Origin: Clostridiales bacterium
GTDB lineage: Bacteria; Bacillota_E; Sulfobacillia; Sulfobacillales; JAIMBI01
NCBI GenBank assembly: GCA_027318915.1
Contig: DAHVOH010000017.1
Coordinates: 1 to 49,756, forward strand
Length of the DNA: 49,756 nucleotides
Reading direction: 5' to 3'
The notes beneath the pieces are model-generated. The model saw only the letters and a program-made list of their open reading frames with translations, was not told the DNA's origin and made no database searches. How positions within the stretch are numbered: the stretch's first letter is position 1; each line of letters starts with the position of its first letter. This document shows positions 7,835 to 16,790 of this stretch, piece after piece. Made by a program: the position numbers and the translations under genes.

Positions 7835-8132
7835 GAGGATGCCGCGCCTCTGGCGCATGACGCCTGGCCGCCCGGCGGGACGACCCCGTTCCAACCGCGG
7901 CGGCGCTTTCGCCCCGGACCAAGGGATGTGGGCGTGGGCATCTCGGGACCACCGGGTCCTTCGTCGGTGATCCCGAGCGCAGCCGGCCCGGCGCGTGTTT
8001 GTTGGCGAACTCAGCCCCCCTTTGAGGTCCGACGCATGCCAGGGGTGCGCGCCTCATTCGGCTCAGCCGGCGACGAATGGTCCATCCATAAATCCTCTTG
8101 CCGAGGCGCCGCTGCCAAGACCGCGCCGGCGT
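7835..8132. other. Intergenic region between convergent genes
   Basis: This stretch between the PTS permease (plus) and the metallophosphoesterase (minus) shows no credible gene. It contains the stem-loop listed at 7942-7977. Confidence 0.6.
7942..7977. terminator. Stem-loop between convergent genes, terminator-like
   Basis: CTCGGGA pairs with TCCCGAG, and inside that CACCG pairs with CGGTG, giving an interrupted stem of about 12 pairs. It lies between two convergent genes, where a bidirectional terminator is expected. No T-run follows on either strand, so it is not a textbook intrinsic terminator. Confidence 0.45.
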
Positions 8133-9005
8133 TCACCAGTTCACGATGCCGTCTCGCTCCTCGGGTCGCCCCAGATGATATTCCGGCGGGTACGGACTGT
8201 ACTGGGGCTCAATCCGCTCCCAAAACCCCAAAGGGCCCGGACCCAGGACGGTGGTGTAGGTCAGCCGACGGTCCGGCCACAGCGTGTACTGGCGAAACGC
8301 GCTGGGACCGGGTCCCAAAGCTCCCGCGGTCAGCTGAAGACAACCCGGCGTCAGTTTCCGGGCGGTGACCGCATGGACGTGCCCGGCGGCATACAGAATG
8401 ACTCGGTGCCCGGCAATCAGGTCAGTCAGCCGAGGAACGAGGTCGGGAATAAAGTCGCCGGCGCCAAACGTTTCCAACGGCCCCTCAGTCCGGGTGGTGG
8501 CCAGAGGGTAGTGACCGCAGAGAATGACCGGTCGGTCGGCCGCCTGCAACGTCTCGTCCAGCTCCAACAGCACATGGTCCGGGTCGCCCGCCCGCAGGTT
8601 CATCCCGATGAGGAGCACAGGACCCAGATCATGGGTGACCAATCCCGCCGCCCCAAATATCCGGCCATAATGCGTCTGTTCCAACGGACGCGGGTCATGG
8701 CCCTCCGTCAGCGGAAACCGGAGGCCACGCCAGGCGTTGGCCCCCAAATCGTGATTGCCGGCCACCACCAGAAGCGGAGTTCCCAAAGAGTCCAGCCACT
8801 CGCGGGCGGAAGTCAGGGCGGCGGGATCCACGGACCCGTGACTCGTCAAGTCGCCCGTCACCAGCACAAAATCGGGGCGCTCCCGCCGAACCAAAGCCGC
8901 AGCCTGTTCCAACACCTCGCCCACACCGGGATACATCCGTTCGGGGCGAGGCTCGATGTGCAAATCGGAAATATGGGTGATGCGGATCGATGAGCCGTGC
9001 GCCAC
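8133..9005 (-). CDS. Calcineurin-like metallophosphoesterase
   Basis: The 290-residue protein has the ordered metal-binding motifs of the calcineurin-like family: ISDLHIE (D-x-H), LVTGDLTSHG (GD-x-x), VVAGNHDLG (GNHD), LCGHYPL (H) and AAGHVHA (GH-x-H). It is a dinuclear-metal hydrolase of phosphate esters, of the DNA-repair/cyclic-nucleotide-phosphodiesterase type; the substrate is unknown. The GTG start at 9005 is preceded by GAGGGGG. No signal peptide is evident, so it is probably cytoplasmic. It lies downstream of the MFS gene on the same strand but a hairpin (9025-9056) separates them. Confidence 0.85.
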   Translation of the reverse strand: MAHGSSIRITHISDLHIEPRPERMYPGVGEVLEQAAALVRRERPDFVLVTGDLTSHGSVDPAALTSAREWLDSLGTPLLVVAGNHDLGANAWRGLRFPLTEGHDPRPLEQTHYGRIFGAAGLVTHDLGPVLLIGMNLRAGDPDHVLLELDETLQAADRPVILCGHYPLATTRTEGPLETFGAGDFIPDLVPRLTDLIAGHRVILYAAGHVHAVTARKLTPGCLQLTAGALGPGPSAFRQYTLWPDRRLTYTTVLGPGPLGFWERIEPQYSPYPPEYHLGRPEERDGIVNW

Positions 9006-9024
9006 GGATATGCCCCCTCAAATG

Positions 9025-9056
9025 GGGTGAGGGCAGACTGCCGTCGACCCTCACCC
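9025..9056 (-). terminator. Hairpin after the MFS gene
   Basis: GGGTGAGGG and CCCTCACCC form a perfect 9-bp stem with a 14-base loop in the 66-bp gap between the MFS transporter and the downstream metallophosphoesterase gene. Read on the minus strand it is followed only by a short ATTT, so it may be a partial terminator. Confidence 0.5.
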
Positions 9057-9071
9057 GCGTTGCAGACCGGC

Positions 9072-10430
9072 CTAGGGAATGATCGGACCGACCGCCGCCA
9101 TGCCAGGCTCGCCCCCCAGTTCGGCCTGAATGCGTTCCAGCGGCTTCTGCTTGGTTTCCGGCGCCATGAACAGGGCGACGATGAGCCCCAGCAGGCCAGC
9201 GGCGACGAACAGGAACGAGGCGTGCGCGACCCCCCATGCCTTGATTAACTCCGGAAACACCAGGACCCCCAAGATGCCTCCTATGCGACCTGCCGCTGCC
9301 CCCACGCCTGTGCCGGCCGCCCGCAGCTCGGTCGGAAAAAGGTCGGTCGCATAGATCCACGGCAGGATCCCGGGTCCTAGGTTGCCCAGGAAGATCCCCA
9401 AGTCCAACAGTACCACCAGCACCGCGAACGTGGGATGCCCCGACAGGGCCAGGACCAGCAATGCCGCTGTCAATCCCGCGAACCCCACGATCAGGCTGGG
9501 ACGACGACCCCACTTGTCGACCAGAACATACATCGCCACGAGACACCCGATGATGGACACCAGCGTGATAGAAATGGCGCCCAGAATACCTACGACGTAC
9601 GACCCATGCGCAGCCGCCTTCAAGATGGTGGGCGAGAACAGACCGACGCCGTAGTACAAAACATCCCAAGCGAACCAGAACAAGCAGACGAAGGCGGTCC
9701 ATTTGGCCACCGTGCCCACGAACAGCCGGCTCCACGATGCGGCCACCGGCTTCGTGGCTTCCAGGTTGGGGCGCTCACCGGTCAGCGAGTGGACAATGTC
9801 GCTGGCTTTGCCGGTCTCGCCTTGGCTCACCAACCAGCGCGGAGACTCCGGGATTTGGCGGCGGAAGAACAGGACCACCAGGGCCAGCAAGGCTCCGAAG
9901 CCCATCATGTATCGCCATGCCGACGGCCCGAGCGGGCTGGCCGCCAGACCGATGAAGTAACTGACCAAGCTGCCGATGAAGAAGGTCAGGGTCAGCATGC
10001 CGACCCGCCCGCCGCGGCGCTGAGTCGGATTGAATTCGGCCACCAGCGTGGGAGAAATCGTGTAGTCTGCCCCGATTCCCAAACCCAGCAGGAACCGGAA
10101 GAGGAGCATTTCCCAGATGTTGGTGCTGATGGCCGTCATGGCCGCGAAGACGACAAACGTCAACAGATCAATGACATACATGGCGCGCCGGCCAATTTTG
10201 TCCGTGAGCCACCCAAAAATGATCATGCCGACGAAGTTTCCAATCAACACGGAGGAGGCCAGCACGCCGGTCATGCCGGCGCCCAGGTCAAAGTGTTTCA
10301 CCAGCAGCGGCAACGCCACCCCGACAACGGCCAGATCATAGCCATCCAGAAAAGTTCCGCTGGCGGAGAGGAGATTGAGCTTCCGATGAAACGGCGCAAG
10401 GCGTTCATGTTCAATCATCTGGAGGCCCAC
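9072..10430 (-). CDS. MFS transporter, sugar/metabolite:H+ symporter type
   Basis: The protein (about 452 residues) has twelve predicted spans and the MFS signature loops: GWLTDKIGRRAMY between helices 2 and 3, LLGLGIGADYTISPTLVAEF in helix 4, and DKWGRRPSL in the second half. It resembles the sugar-porter/aromatic-acid symporter subfamilies; the helix-1 motif SGTFLDGYDL is like those of metabolite:H+ symporters. The GTG at 10430 was chosen because AGGAGGG stands 8 bases before it; the ATG at 10418 is the alternative. The substrate is unknown. A perfect 16-base palindrome lies about 25 bp upstream of the start (10455-10470), a likely operator. Confidence 0.88.
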   Translation of the reverse strand: MGLQMIEHERLAPFHRKLNLLSASGTFLDGYDLAVVGVALPLLVKHFDLGAGMTGVLASSVLIGNFVGMIIFGWLTDKIGRRAMYVIDLLTFVVFAAMTAISTNIWEMLLFRFLLGLGIGADYTISPTLVAEFNPTQRRGGRVGMLTLTFFIGSLVSYFIGLAASPLGPSAWRYMMGFGALLALVVLFFRRQIPESPRWLVSQGETGKASDIVHSLTGERPNLEATKPVAASWSRLFVGTVAKWTAFVCLFWFAWDVLYYGVGLFSPTILKAAAHGSYVVGILGAISITLVSIIGCLVAMYVLVDKWGRRPSLIVGFAGLTAALLVLALSGHPTFAVLVVLLDLGIFLGNLGPGILPWIYATDLFPTELRAAGTGVGAAAGRIGGILGVLVFPELIKAWGVAHASFLFVAAGLLGLIVALFMAPETKQKPLERIQAELGGEPGMAAVGPIIP

Positions 10431-10454
10431 CGGATCATCCCTCCTGCGATGTGG

Positions 10455-10470
10455 CTGCACATATGTGCAG
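10455..10470. promoter_or_regulatory. Perfect 16-base palindrome upstream of the MFS gene
   Basis: CTGCACATATGTGCAG is a perfect palindrome 25 bp before the MFS start. It shares the TGCA core with the dyad at 5672-5685. It has the size of a dimeric repressor site; the regulator is unknown. Confidence 0.45.
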
Positions 10471-10649
10471 ACTTGATACGACGTTCCTCACATTCTACGT
10501 AGTTGCGGAAAGTCCTGCTTGAATTCTGCGCCGGGCGCAATATTCCCGATGTCCATGCGCCCGCTGCTGGCTTCGCGCCGTGCGCCCGGGCAATAGGCTT
10601 ATGGGTCGTCTATCGTTCAGTGAGTCCTTCAAACCCGTCTTAAGGCCGG

Positions 10650-11470
10650 TGCCCCTGCCGCGTCATCTGCTCTTCCGGCGGACGCCTTCCTGCGCACCGG
10701 GCCTTTGAAGCTTCATCGGCACGGCGTGTCGGCGGATCGGATGCCGTCGAGTCGGCACCGGATCCATGGGCCGTGGCCGGCCACTCTGCGGTCCACGCAT
10801 GGTCCGGGATGAAATTGGACCTCGCGGGCTCACCGTGGTGCCAGGAATGCCTGCGAACACCCCGCACCGTCGGTGTGGAAGATGACCTGGTCGTGCCCAC
10901 GAGATGGACCGGGAGTTGGGCCGGCGCGGTGTCCAACGCCCGCATGGGGTCGGCGACGGAGCCGGGCTCCACGTTCCCCGGTGGTATCCAGGGTCGCCAG
11001 GAGCGGAGTGAACCCGTAGCCACACTTGTCGAGAGGTCACCGCGCCTGCCTGGTCCTCACGCGCGGTGACCCGGGTGCCGTGGATGTCGATGACGGAGCA
11101 TTTCGGGCCCCGCCCCGCCGCCCACGCGTGGCGCTACCGGCACCCCCGCCCGGGCGGCCGCTGGCCGCTATGCGGTGACGGACTCCGCGGTCAGGGCAGT
11201 CGGCATGCGCGCCACTGCGGGCACTGAGGCGACGCCGCCGACGAGATCGGGTGGATGACGCCGCCCCGCGAGGTCACGCAGCATGGTGGGGCCATCCGCG
11301 ACGGCCAGTGGGATCAGCACCTGGCCGCGATCCGGCGCCGGTGCCGGTGCGGCCCCCAGTCAACGCATGGGAGAGCCCGGTCGTTAAGCCCGTCCGGACG
11401 GCCACGTCCCCCAACCTCCGCGCTCCCACAGGAGCCACAATGCGGTCCTCCCCCGAGCGGACCTGTCCAC
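10650..11470 (-). pseudogene. Decayed IS1380-family transposase
   Basis: Read on the minus strand, fragments of one transposase appear in order but in changing frames. Near 11345-11440 is GARRLGDVAVRTGLTTGLSHAL (N-terminal region); near 11205-11315 is LAVADGPTMLRDLAG followed by GGVASVPAV; near 11060-11100 is a degraded VIDIHGTRVTAR (family: D-x-D-x-T-L-V-T-A-H); at 10974-11027 is KCGYGFTPLLATLDTTGE; near 10900-10945 is LDTAPAQLPVHLVGTT; near 10832-10877 is HTDGAGCSQAFLA. These match the IS1380 group as I know it. At least three frameshifts and in-frame stops make it inactive. Terminal inverted repeats were not found. Confidence 0.75.
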
Positions 11471-11597
11471 GGGGTACCGTTGTGCGGCGGGTTCCCGACG
11501 ACGTGCCGTCCTTCGCCCGAACCATGGCCATCGTGCCACCCCATGGTCCCGCATGCCGAGGGCCTTTGCGCGGTTTGCGCCAACGGGCACCGGAACG

Positions 11598-11798
11598 TTA
11601 CTGAACGAGCGCGGCCAGCTGGACCGCCAACCAAGCTATGTCATGGCGATTCGTCTTCACGCCGTCGTGCGGACATTTCAGGCTACGGACCGGGGCAGCC
11701 ACGATGCCACACGCCCCCATAGGAGTTTCCGCGTGGGCATGCCGACAGCCCGCTCTCGGATCCATCGGCAGGCCCCGCGGTCCCTGGATGCAGCGCAT
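11598..11798 (-). pseudogene. Fragment of an IS110-family transposase, N-terminal region
   Basis: A 66-codon minus-strand stretch contains CGIVAAPVRSLKCPHDGVKTNRHDIAWLA, close to the IS110 block C-x-V-V-A-P-S-x-I-P ... G-x-x-V-K-T-D-R-R-D-A-x-x-L-A. The catalytic Asp of VKTDRRDA is represented by the aspartate of NRHD. The frame ends at a stop soon after, and the remaining transposase and the C-terminal SPGIG-type domain are missing, so this is a remnant. It lies just beyond the IS1380 remnant, making a small insertion-element graveyard. Confidence 0.5.
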
Positions 11799-12054
11799 CG
11801 CCGGAGAGCCACATCCAAAAGCGCTCCGTCCCCCACGATGCCCCCCCGAGGATGGATGGGGCTTGCTGCCCCCACGGAGCTGCGAGGGGAACCGCAGGTT
11901 ATCCCCGGTATCGATGTCAACGACCGGGAGACCGCAGGCTTACCGCGACGACCTCGTCCGGAACGCTTTCATCGGCGTGCCCGTTGGGTGGGTCGGGGTC
12001 GAGGCAGCCCTTTCGGTGCCGGCCCCACCTCTGCGCAGCGCGCAGGGTCAGCTC

Positions 12055-13356
12055 TCACCGAGATCGCCGCGGAATTGGCGACCCAAAGTGCCGACCACTT
12101 CTGGCACGGTATGCCCACTCCACCACGAAGCTCAGTACGAGCGCGCCCGAGAGCGTGGCCAGCGTGGCGGGCGGCGTCCGCTCGCTGATATAGATGGTGA
12201 GATAGACGAATGTGGCTCCACAAGCCAGCAGCGACAGCCAAACGAGCCACGGACGGGCCCCCGTCTTCTTCAGGATGCGGAGGTGAGCGACGTCCACGGC
12301 CGCGTAGACAAGGAGGAACGCCGCGCTACCCATCATGGCGATTGCGCCCAGGTCGAAACTGAGGACCAGCATAATGACGAGGGCCGTCGTAATGAATAGG
12401 CCTTCGATATTGCGGTCCCACAAACGCTGGGTGAACGAGGCCGGCAGCTGCCCGTCTTTGGCAATCTGGTAGCTGATATTGGCGGCGCCAAACAGCGTCG
12501 CATTCACGGCAGAAGAGGTGGATAGCAAGGCGGCGAAGGCGATGAGCTTGAATCCAAACTCTCCCAGGAACGGACGTGCCGCCGCGGCCAGGGCATAATC
12601 ACGCGCGCGGATCAGTTGGGGGATGGGGAGGTTCCCAATGACCCCGATGGCCACTCCCACGTAGATCACGATGACGATGGCGATGGCACCGAACAGGGCC
12701 CAGGGCAACTGACGCTTCGGGTCGGCCATGTCTCCCGCCGCATTGGTGACTAGGCCAAACCCTTCATAACCGATGAAGAGCACTCCGGCGCCAAACAGCA
12801 CATCGCCGCCCGCCGGCCAGTGAGACACGGCCAGCCGGGAGGGCTCGACAAACAAGAGGGCCGTTGTCATAAAGAAGACGAGAATAGTCACCTTGACGAC
12901 AACGATAATCGTTTCGGCCTTGCCGGTGTCCGCCGCACCGAGAAAGTTGACTCCGGTGAACACGAGCACAATCCCGATCGCAAATGCCTGACCGAGCCAG
13001 TTTGGCACATGACCCGGGAGGAATGTGAGGGCATAGCCCGAAAATCCGCGAGCGTAAAGGGCAATCGCAATCACATAAGCCAGGTACTGGAAGATGTTGA
13101 GGCCGCCACTCGCCACCCCATCGCCCAGTCCCTCGACCAAAAACTGAACCGCGCCCCCGACGGAGGGAAACCGCTGGCCCAGTTTCGTGTACGAATAGCC
13201 GGCAAGAAGGGCCACCAGACCCCCAATGATGAACGACAGCGGAAGCGCCGCCCCCGAGACCTGGGCCACGACCCCGAGAATCGAAAAAATCCCGGCCCCG
13301 ATCATGCCGCCGACACCGATGCTGATGGCCGCGACGGTTCCTATCCTGTCTTTCAT
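12055..13356 (-). CDS. Amino acid permease, APC superfamily
   Basis: The 433-residue protein has about 12 membrane spans. The helix-1 motif VGGMIGAGIFSILG is the APC substrate and sodium/proton-binding break. FIGYEGFGLVTNAAGDMADPKRQLPWALFGAI matches helices 6-7 of the family. It imports or exchanges an amino acid or related amine across the cytoplasmic membrane. ATG 13356 was chosen (MKDRIGTVAAISIGVGG); a GTG 24 bases upstream is in frame. It stands alone on the minus strand, next to degenerate IS DNA on one side and a 512-bp gap on the other. Confidence 0.88.
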   Translation of the reverse strand: MKDRIGTVAAISIGVGGMIGAGIFSILGVVAQVSGAALPLSFIIGGLVALLAGYSYTKLGQRFPSVGGAVQFLVEGLGDGVASGGLNIFQYLAYVIAIALYARGFSGYALTFLPGHVPNWLGQAFAIGIVLVFTGVNFLGAADTGKAETIIVVVKVTILVFFMTTALLFVEPSRLAVSHWPAGGDVLFGAGVLFIGYEGFGLVTNAAGDMADPKRQLPWALFGAIAIVIVIYVGVAIGVIGNLPIPQLIRARDYALAAAARPFLGEFGFKLIAFAALLSTSSAVNATLFGAANISYQIAKDGQLPASFTQRLWDRNIEGLFITTALVIMLVLSFDLGAIAMMGSAAFLLVYAAVDVAHLRILKKTGARPWLVWLSLLACGATFVYLTIYISERTPPATLATLSGALVLSFVVEWAYRARSGRHFGSPIPRRSR

Positions 13357-13868
13357 CGTGTTCCGTCCGTCCCGTCCCACGGGTCGCCGGGGTCCCTCCT
13401 ATCACGGATACGGCCGTCGGACATGAGCCGGCGAACCGTCAATGCCGTGACTATAACCCATTGTGCCAGCCCCCCGCCATGGCCCCGGGTGCTGCTCATC
13501 GGAACGGCGATCCCGCGCCGCGGGCTCGCGCACATCCACCGGCTGCAGAGAGAATCCCCGGAGGAAATCCAGCGGCCGTGCGACACGAGAAGCCCGCTGA
13601 CCCCGGCGGACGGACGGCCATCAATCCGGTTGCCTGGCGGGCAATCCCTTCAGGGTGCCGGGACTCGGCGGAAATGCGGCGTCAGGCCAAACGAGTGAGC
13701 GCCCCACGCCCATCGAGACCCGGCCCGATGTCTACCGCGGCATCCGTCGGATGTCGTGATGGGCCGGCGGGCTGGGGGAACCCGTCGGCCCAACGTCCCC
13801 GACGGACAAGCCGCCGTCATGGTGCACCGTGCGGGTCCAACGCCGAGGCATGCCCCCGCTGGCCGACT
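13357..13868. other. Intergenic region, 512 bp, no gene recognised
   Basis: Between the APC permease and the fuconate dehydratase genes, both on the minus strand. Open frames exist in several phases but none has a recognisable motif or a good ribosome-binding site. It holds the APC promoter region; no clear terminator was seen. It could include decayed DNA like the IS graveyard nearby. Confidence 0.5.
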
Positions 13869-15173
13869 TTAGCGCTCTATCCAGGCCGAGCCGTCCGGAT
13901 ACTGATAGGTGCGCACGGAGCGGGGCCACAGAGCTGCACTGTAGCCCGGCTTGGTCGGAACCTGGTAGCGCCCGTCTCGAATGATCACCGGATCTTGAAA
14001 ATGCTCATGCAGGTGGTCAACGTACTCCAACGTCCGATCGGTCAGCGATGCGCTCACGGCAATGTAGTCGAACAGCGCCACATGCTGCACATATTCGGGC
14101 AGCCCCACGCCGCCGGCATGCGGGCAGACCGGCACGCCGCACTTCGCAGCCATCAGCAGGACGGCCAGCACTTCGTTCACGCCGGCCAGGCGGCAGGCGT
14201 CAACCTGGCAAAAGGCGATGGCGTGACTTTGGAGCAGCTGCTTGAAGATGACGCGGTTCTGCGCATGCTCACCCGCCGCTAAACGCACCGGCTTCACGCG
14301 GCGGGCGATGGTCGCGTAGCCGAGGACGTCGTCGGGGCTCGTTGGCTCTTCCATCCACCAGGGATCGAAGGATGCGAACCGGTTGATGAGGGCGACGGCG
14401 GTATCCACATCCCAAACTTGATTGGCGTCCAGCATCAGCTTTCGGTCCGGCCCGATGGCTTCGCGCACCAGCGCCACCCGGCGCAGATCGTCGTCGACGC
14501 GCCCTCCCACTTTCACCTTGAAGTGGGTCCAGCCTTCCGCGAGCGCCGCCCCGAGCCGTTCTTTGATCTCGCGGTCCGAATAGCCATACCATCCCACCGA
14601 GGTCGTGTAGGCCGGATATCCGTTTGCCCGCATTTCGCGTTCCCGCTCCGCGCGCGATCCCTGCTGCCGCTCGAGAATCTCCAGCGCCTCATCCGGCGTC
14701 AGCAGATCCGTGATGTACCGGAAGTCCAGCGCGGCCACCAACTGCTCGGGGGGCAAATCGACGAGAAGCTTCCACAGCGGCTTGCCCACGGACTTGGCAT
14801 ACAAGTCCCACACCGCATTGATCACGGCGGCTGCCGACAAGTGGATGACGCCCTTTTCCGGTCCCAGCCACCGCAGCTGACTATCCTGGGTGAGGGCCGC
14901 GCTGAATGCGCGCATGTCTGCCGTCAAGTCTTCCAGAGTCCGCCCCACAACCGTCGAGCGAAAGGCACGGATCCCCTCGACGCAGAGTTCATTGCCCCGA
15001 CCGATGGTGAAGGTGAAGCCGTGGCCCTCAAGACCCCGGACGTTGTCCGTGTGCAGGATGACGTAGGCGAGGGAGTAATCGGGGTCGGTGTTGATGGCGT
15101 CGGATCCGGCCCGCGACCGGGAGGTGGGAAAACGGATATCAAAGACACTGAGGTCGGTGATGCGGGTCGGCAT
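13869..15173 (-). CDS. fucD: L-fuconate dehydratase (enolase superfamily)
   Basis: The 434-residue protein dehydrates L-fuconate to 2-keto-3-deoxy-L-fuconate. It has the enolase-superfamily residues at positions almost identical to the Xanthomonas FucD: K219-V-K221, metal ligands Asp249, Glu275 and Glu302, and the catalytic His352 in CPHAGGVGLPEYVQH. The C-terminal FDYIAVSASLTDRTLEYVDHLHEHF and IRDGRYQVPTKPGYSA are typical of fuconate dehydratases and separate it from mandelate racemases. The ATG at 15173 follows AAGGAGGCG. No other fucose genes are adjacent, so the rest of the non-phosphorylated fucose pathway must lie elsewhere, or the enzyme may take another sugar acid. Confidence 0.92.
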   Translation of the reverse strand: MPTRITDLSVFDIRFPTSRSRAGSDAINTDPDYSLAYVILHTDNVRGLEGHGFTFTIGRGNELCVEGIRAFRSTVVGRTLEDLTADMRAFSAALTQDSQLRWLGPEKGVIHLSAAAVINAVWDLYAKSVGKPLWKLLVDLPPEQLVAALDFRYITDLLTPDEALEILERQQGSRAEREREMRANGYPAYTTSVGWYGYSDREIKERLGAALAEGWTHFKVKVGGRVDDDLRRVALVREAIGPDRKLMLDANQVWDVDTAVALINRFASFDPWWMEEPTSPDDVLGYATIARRVKPVRLAAGEHAQNRVIFKQLLQSHAIAFCQVDACRLAGVNEVLAVLLMAAKCGVPVCPHAGGVGLPEYVQHVALFDYIAVSASLTDRTLEYVDHLHEHFQDPVIIRDGRYQVPTKPGYSAALWPRSVRTYQYPDGSAWIER

Positions 15174-15332
15174 CCAAAGCGCCTCCTTGAGCGGTTCTGC
15201 GCCCGTGCTCGCCCCATCCGGGAAACGAAGGCTCGGGCCTCACGCCTCAGCGTACCATCCGGTCGGCAACGGCGACCGCCGCCATGGGGAAGATTTTTTC
15301 GGAAGGGTCGCACCGGGGTCCCCGACCCTGCC

Positions 15333-15662
15333 TCAATGCAGCCAGCCGTCCCCATCCGCTCCCAAGGTTCCCCCGATCATGCCGCCCATCGTGACGGTCA
15401 TGAGAGTCATGCCCGGGTCGGGAGCGGAGGACCAAAGGGCGAGGACAGCCGCTCCGCCAAACAGACTGCCCGCTGTCGCCGACGTCATGGCTGTCATGGC
15501 ATCGTCCGCATCGCGCCGCCGACGCGGGAGCAGTCCGACCACGCCGACGGCGACGACTTGAAAGCCCAGCAACAGAATGGCTGAATGCCCAAACATCCGA
15601 AGGCCGAGGGCGGCGGCCATCGCACTGCCGACGAAAAAGACCCGGGGTGTCGAAGCGGTCAT
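15333..15662 (-). CDS. Small membrane protein of unknown function
   Basis: The 109-residue product has hydrophobic stretches at about 7-25, 27-45, 60-78 and 84-100, separated by a basic loop (LLPRRRRDADD) that fits the inside-positive rule. The final part is rich in Met, Thr and Gly (MTLMTVTMGGMIGGTLG). The ATG at 15662 follows GAGGAACT. No family was recognised. It is 159 bp upstream of fucD on the same strand, but a functional link is not evident. Confidence 0.5.
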   Translation of the reverse strand: MTASTPRVFFVGSAMAAALGLRMFGHSAILLLGFQVVAVGVVGLLPRRRRDADDAMTAMTSATAGSLFGGAAVLALWSSAPDPGMTLMTVTMGGMIGGTLGADGDGWLH

Positions 15663-15892
15663 AGTTCCTCGATATGCGAGTCGTGCGGGTCTCTTGCCTC
15701 AATGCCGGCGCCTGATGACGATAGGTTCCGAAGGCCTTTGCCGCACGCCGGCGGCGGGACAGGCCACCAACGCTCCCCTTCGGGGTCAAGCCGCCGGCCC
15801 GGCTCGGGAAAGAAGCCGATGGCAGCCGAGCGGGTGTCCGATTCGGCGCGGCGGCGTACCCTGTAGCAAAATCGCAACGGAGACGTGGCAGG

Positions 15893-16396
15893 ATGACGAT
15901 TCGTCAGGCCCGTCCGGATGACCACACGGCACTGGTCATCCTGTGGCGACGGGCCGGTTTGACTCCCGACATCGGCGACGACTTGGCCAGCTTTGCATGG
16001 GCTGTCACCCATTTCGGGGCCCACTACTGGGTCTTAACCGACGACGCAGGACGCATTTTGGGGTCGGTCTTGGCGGCTTTTGACGGGCGCCGGGGTTGGA
16101 TTCACCACCTGGCCGTCGACCCCGTCCACCAGCGGCAGGGTTTCGGCAAACGACTGATGGCAAGAGCGGAGCAATCCCTGCGGGATGCCGGCTGTCCCAA
16201 GATCAACCTCCTCATCGAACCGCGCAATCGCGGGGTCCAGGTGTTTTACGAAGGGCTGGGCTTTCAGGCCGCGTCCAATCTGTTCATGGAAAAAGTGTTG
16301 GCGCCACTGGGGCCTATGCAAAACTCCCCGTCGACCGGCGGCCATGACGGCGCCCGCAACGCCGGGTCAGGTTCAGTCCCAGAACCGCCGGACTGA
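15893..16396 (+). CDS. GNAT-family N-acetyltransferase
   Basis: The 167-residue protein has the GNAT fold: WIHHLAVDPVHQRQGFGKRLM carries the acetyl-CoA pyrophosphate-binding motif (Q-x-x-G-x-G/K pattern), followed by INLLIEPRNRGVQVFYEGLGFQ, the Asn-Tyr/Phe-x-x-x-GF end of the fold. It resembles the YpeA subgroup. The acceptor substrate is unknown. The last 30 residues (GPMQNSPSTGGHDG...) are low-complexity and exceed the domain, so the C-terminus may have been extended by loss of a stop codon. A weak ribosome-binding site (GGAGACGTGGCAGG) precedes the ATG. Confidence 0.8.
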   Translation: MTIRQARPDDHTALVILWRRAGLTPDIGDDLASFAWAVTHFGAHYWVLTDDAGRILGSVLAAFDGRRGWIHHLAVDPVHQRQGFGKRLMARAEQSLRDAGCPKINLLIEPRNRGVQVFYEGLGFQAASNLFMEKVLAPLGPMQNSPSTGGHDGARNAGSGSVPEPPD

Positions 16397-16790
16397 CGTG
16401 TCCGCTGCCTTGCGCGCCGCCCGGGGATCCTGACCCGGGCGTCGTGACGACCCGGCTGACCTCTCTCCACGCCGCCGGTCGGGATGCACGACGATCCTCC
16501 GCACCAAGGGGTCGGCATGGCCGCATCCATCCGGGCGGTCGACCCCGGCGATGAGCACCGGACCCGGCGCGCCGTGGCTCCGATAGGCGGCGAGCCGCGG
16601 ACACACGACCGACCGACCCCGGCGGCGGTGGTCCGCGCCGCCGATCGCGTCATGCCGTGCCGGGGCGGGCGCACTTCGTCGCCCCGCGGCGGAGTCGCCC
16701 GCAGGGACCACTCCCCGGGGTCTCTACCGGGGCGGAGGATCCGGGCAAGGATCAAGCGACCCTCCGGGGGAGGTCGGCGCCCGAGCGCCC
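16397..16790. other. Intergenic region, 394 bp, no gene recognised
   Basis: Extremely GC-rich DNA between the convergent GNAT and DMT genes. Open frames occur on both strands, but none shows a motif or start signal. It may be decayed coding DNA. Confidence 0.5.

Noticed and set aside
15300..15340. GGGTCG/CGACCC dyad as an intrinsic terminator after the small membrane gene
   Set aside because: The stem is only 6 bp with a GC-rich loop and no T-run; too weak to list.
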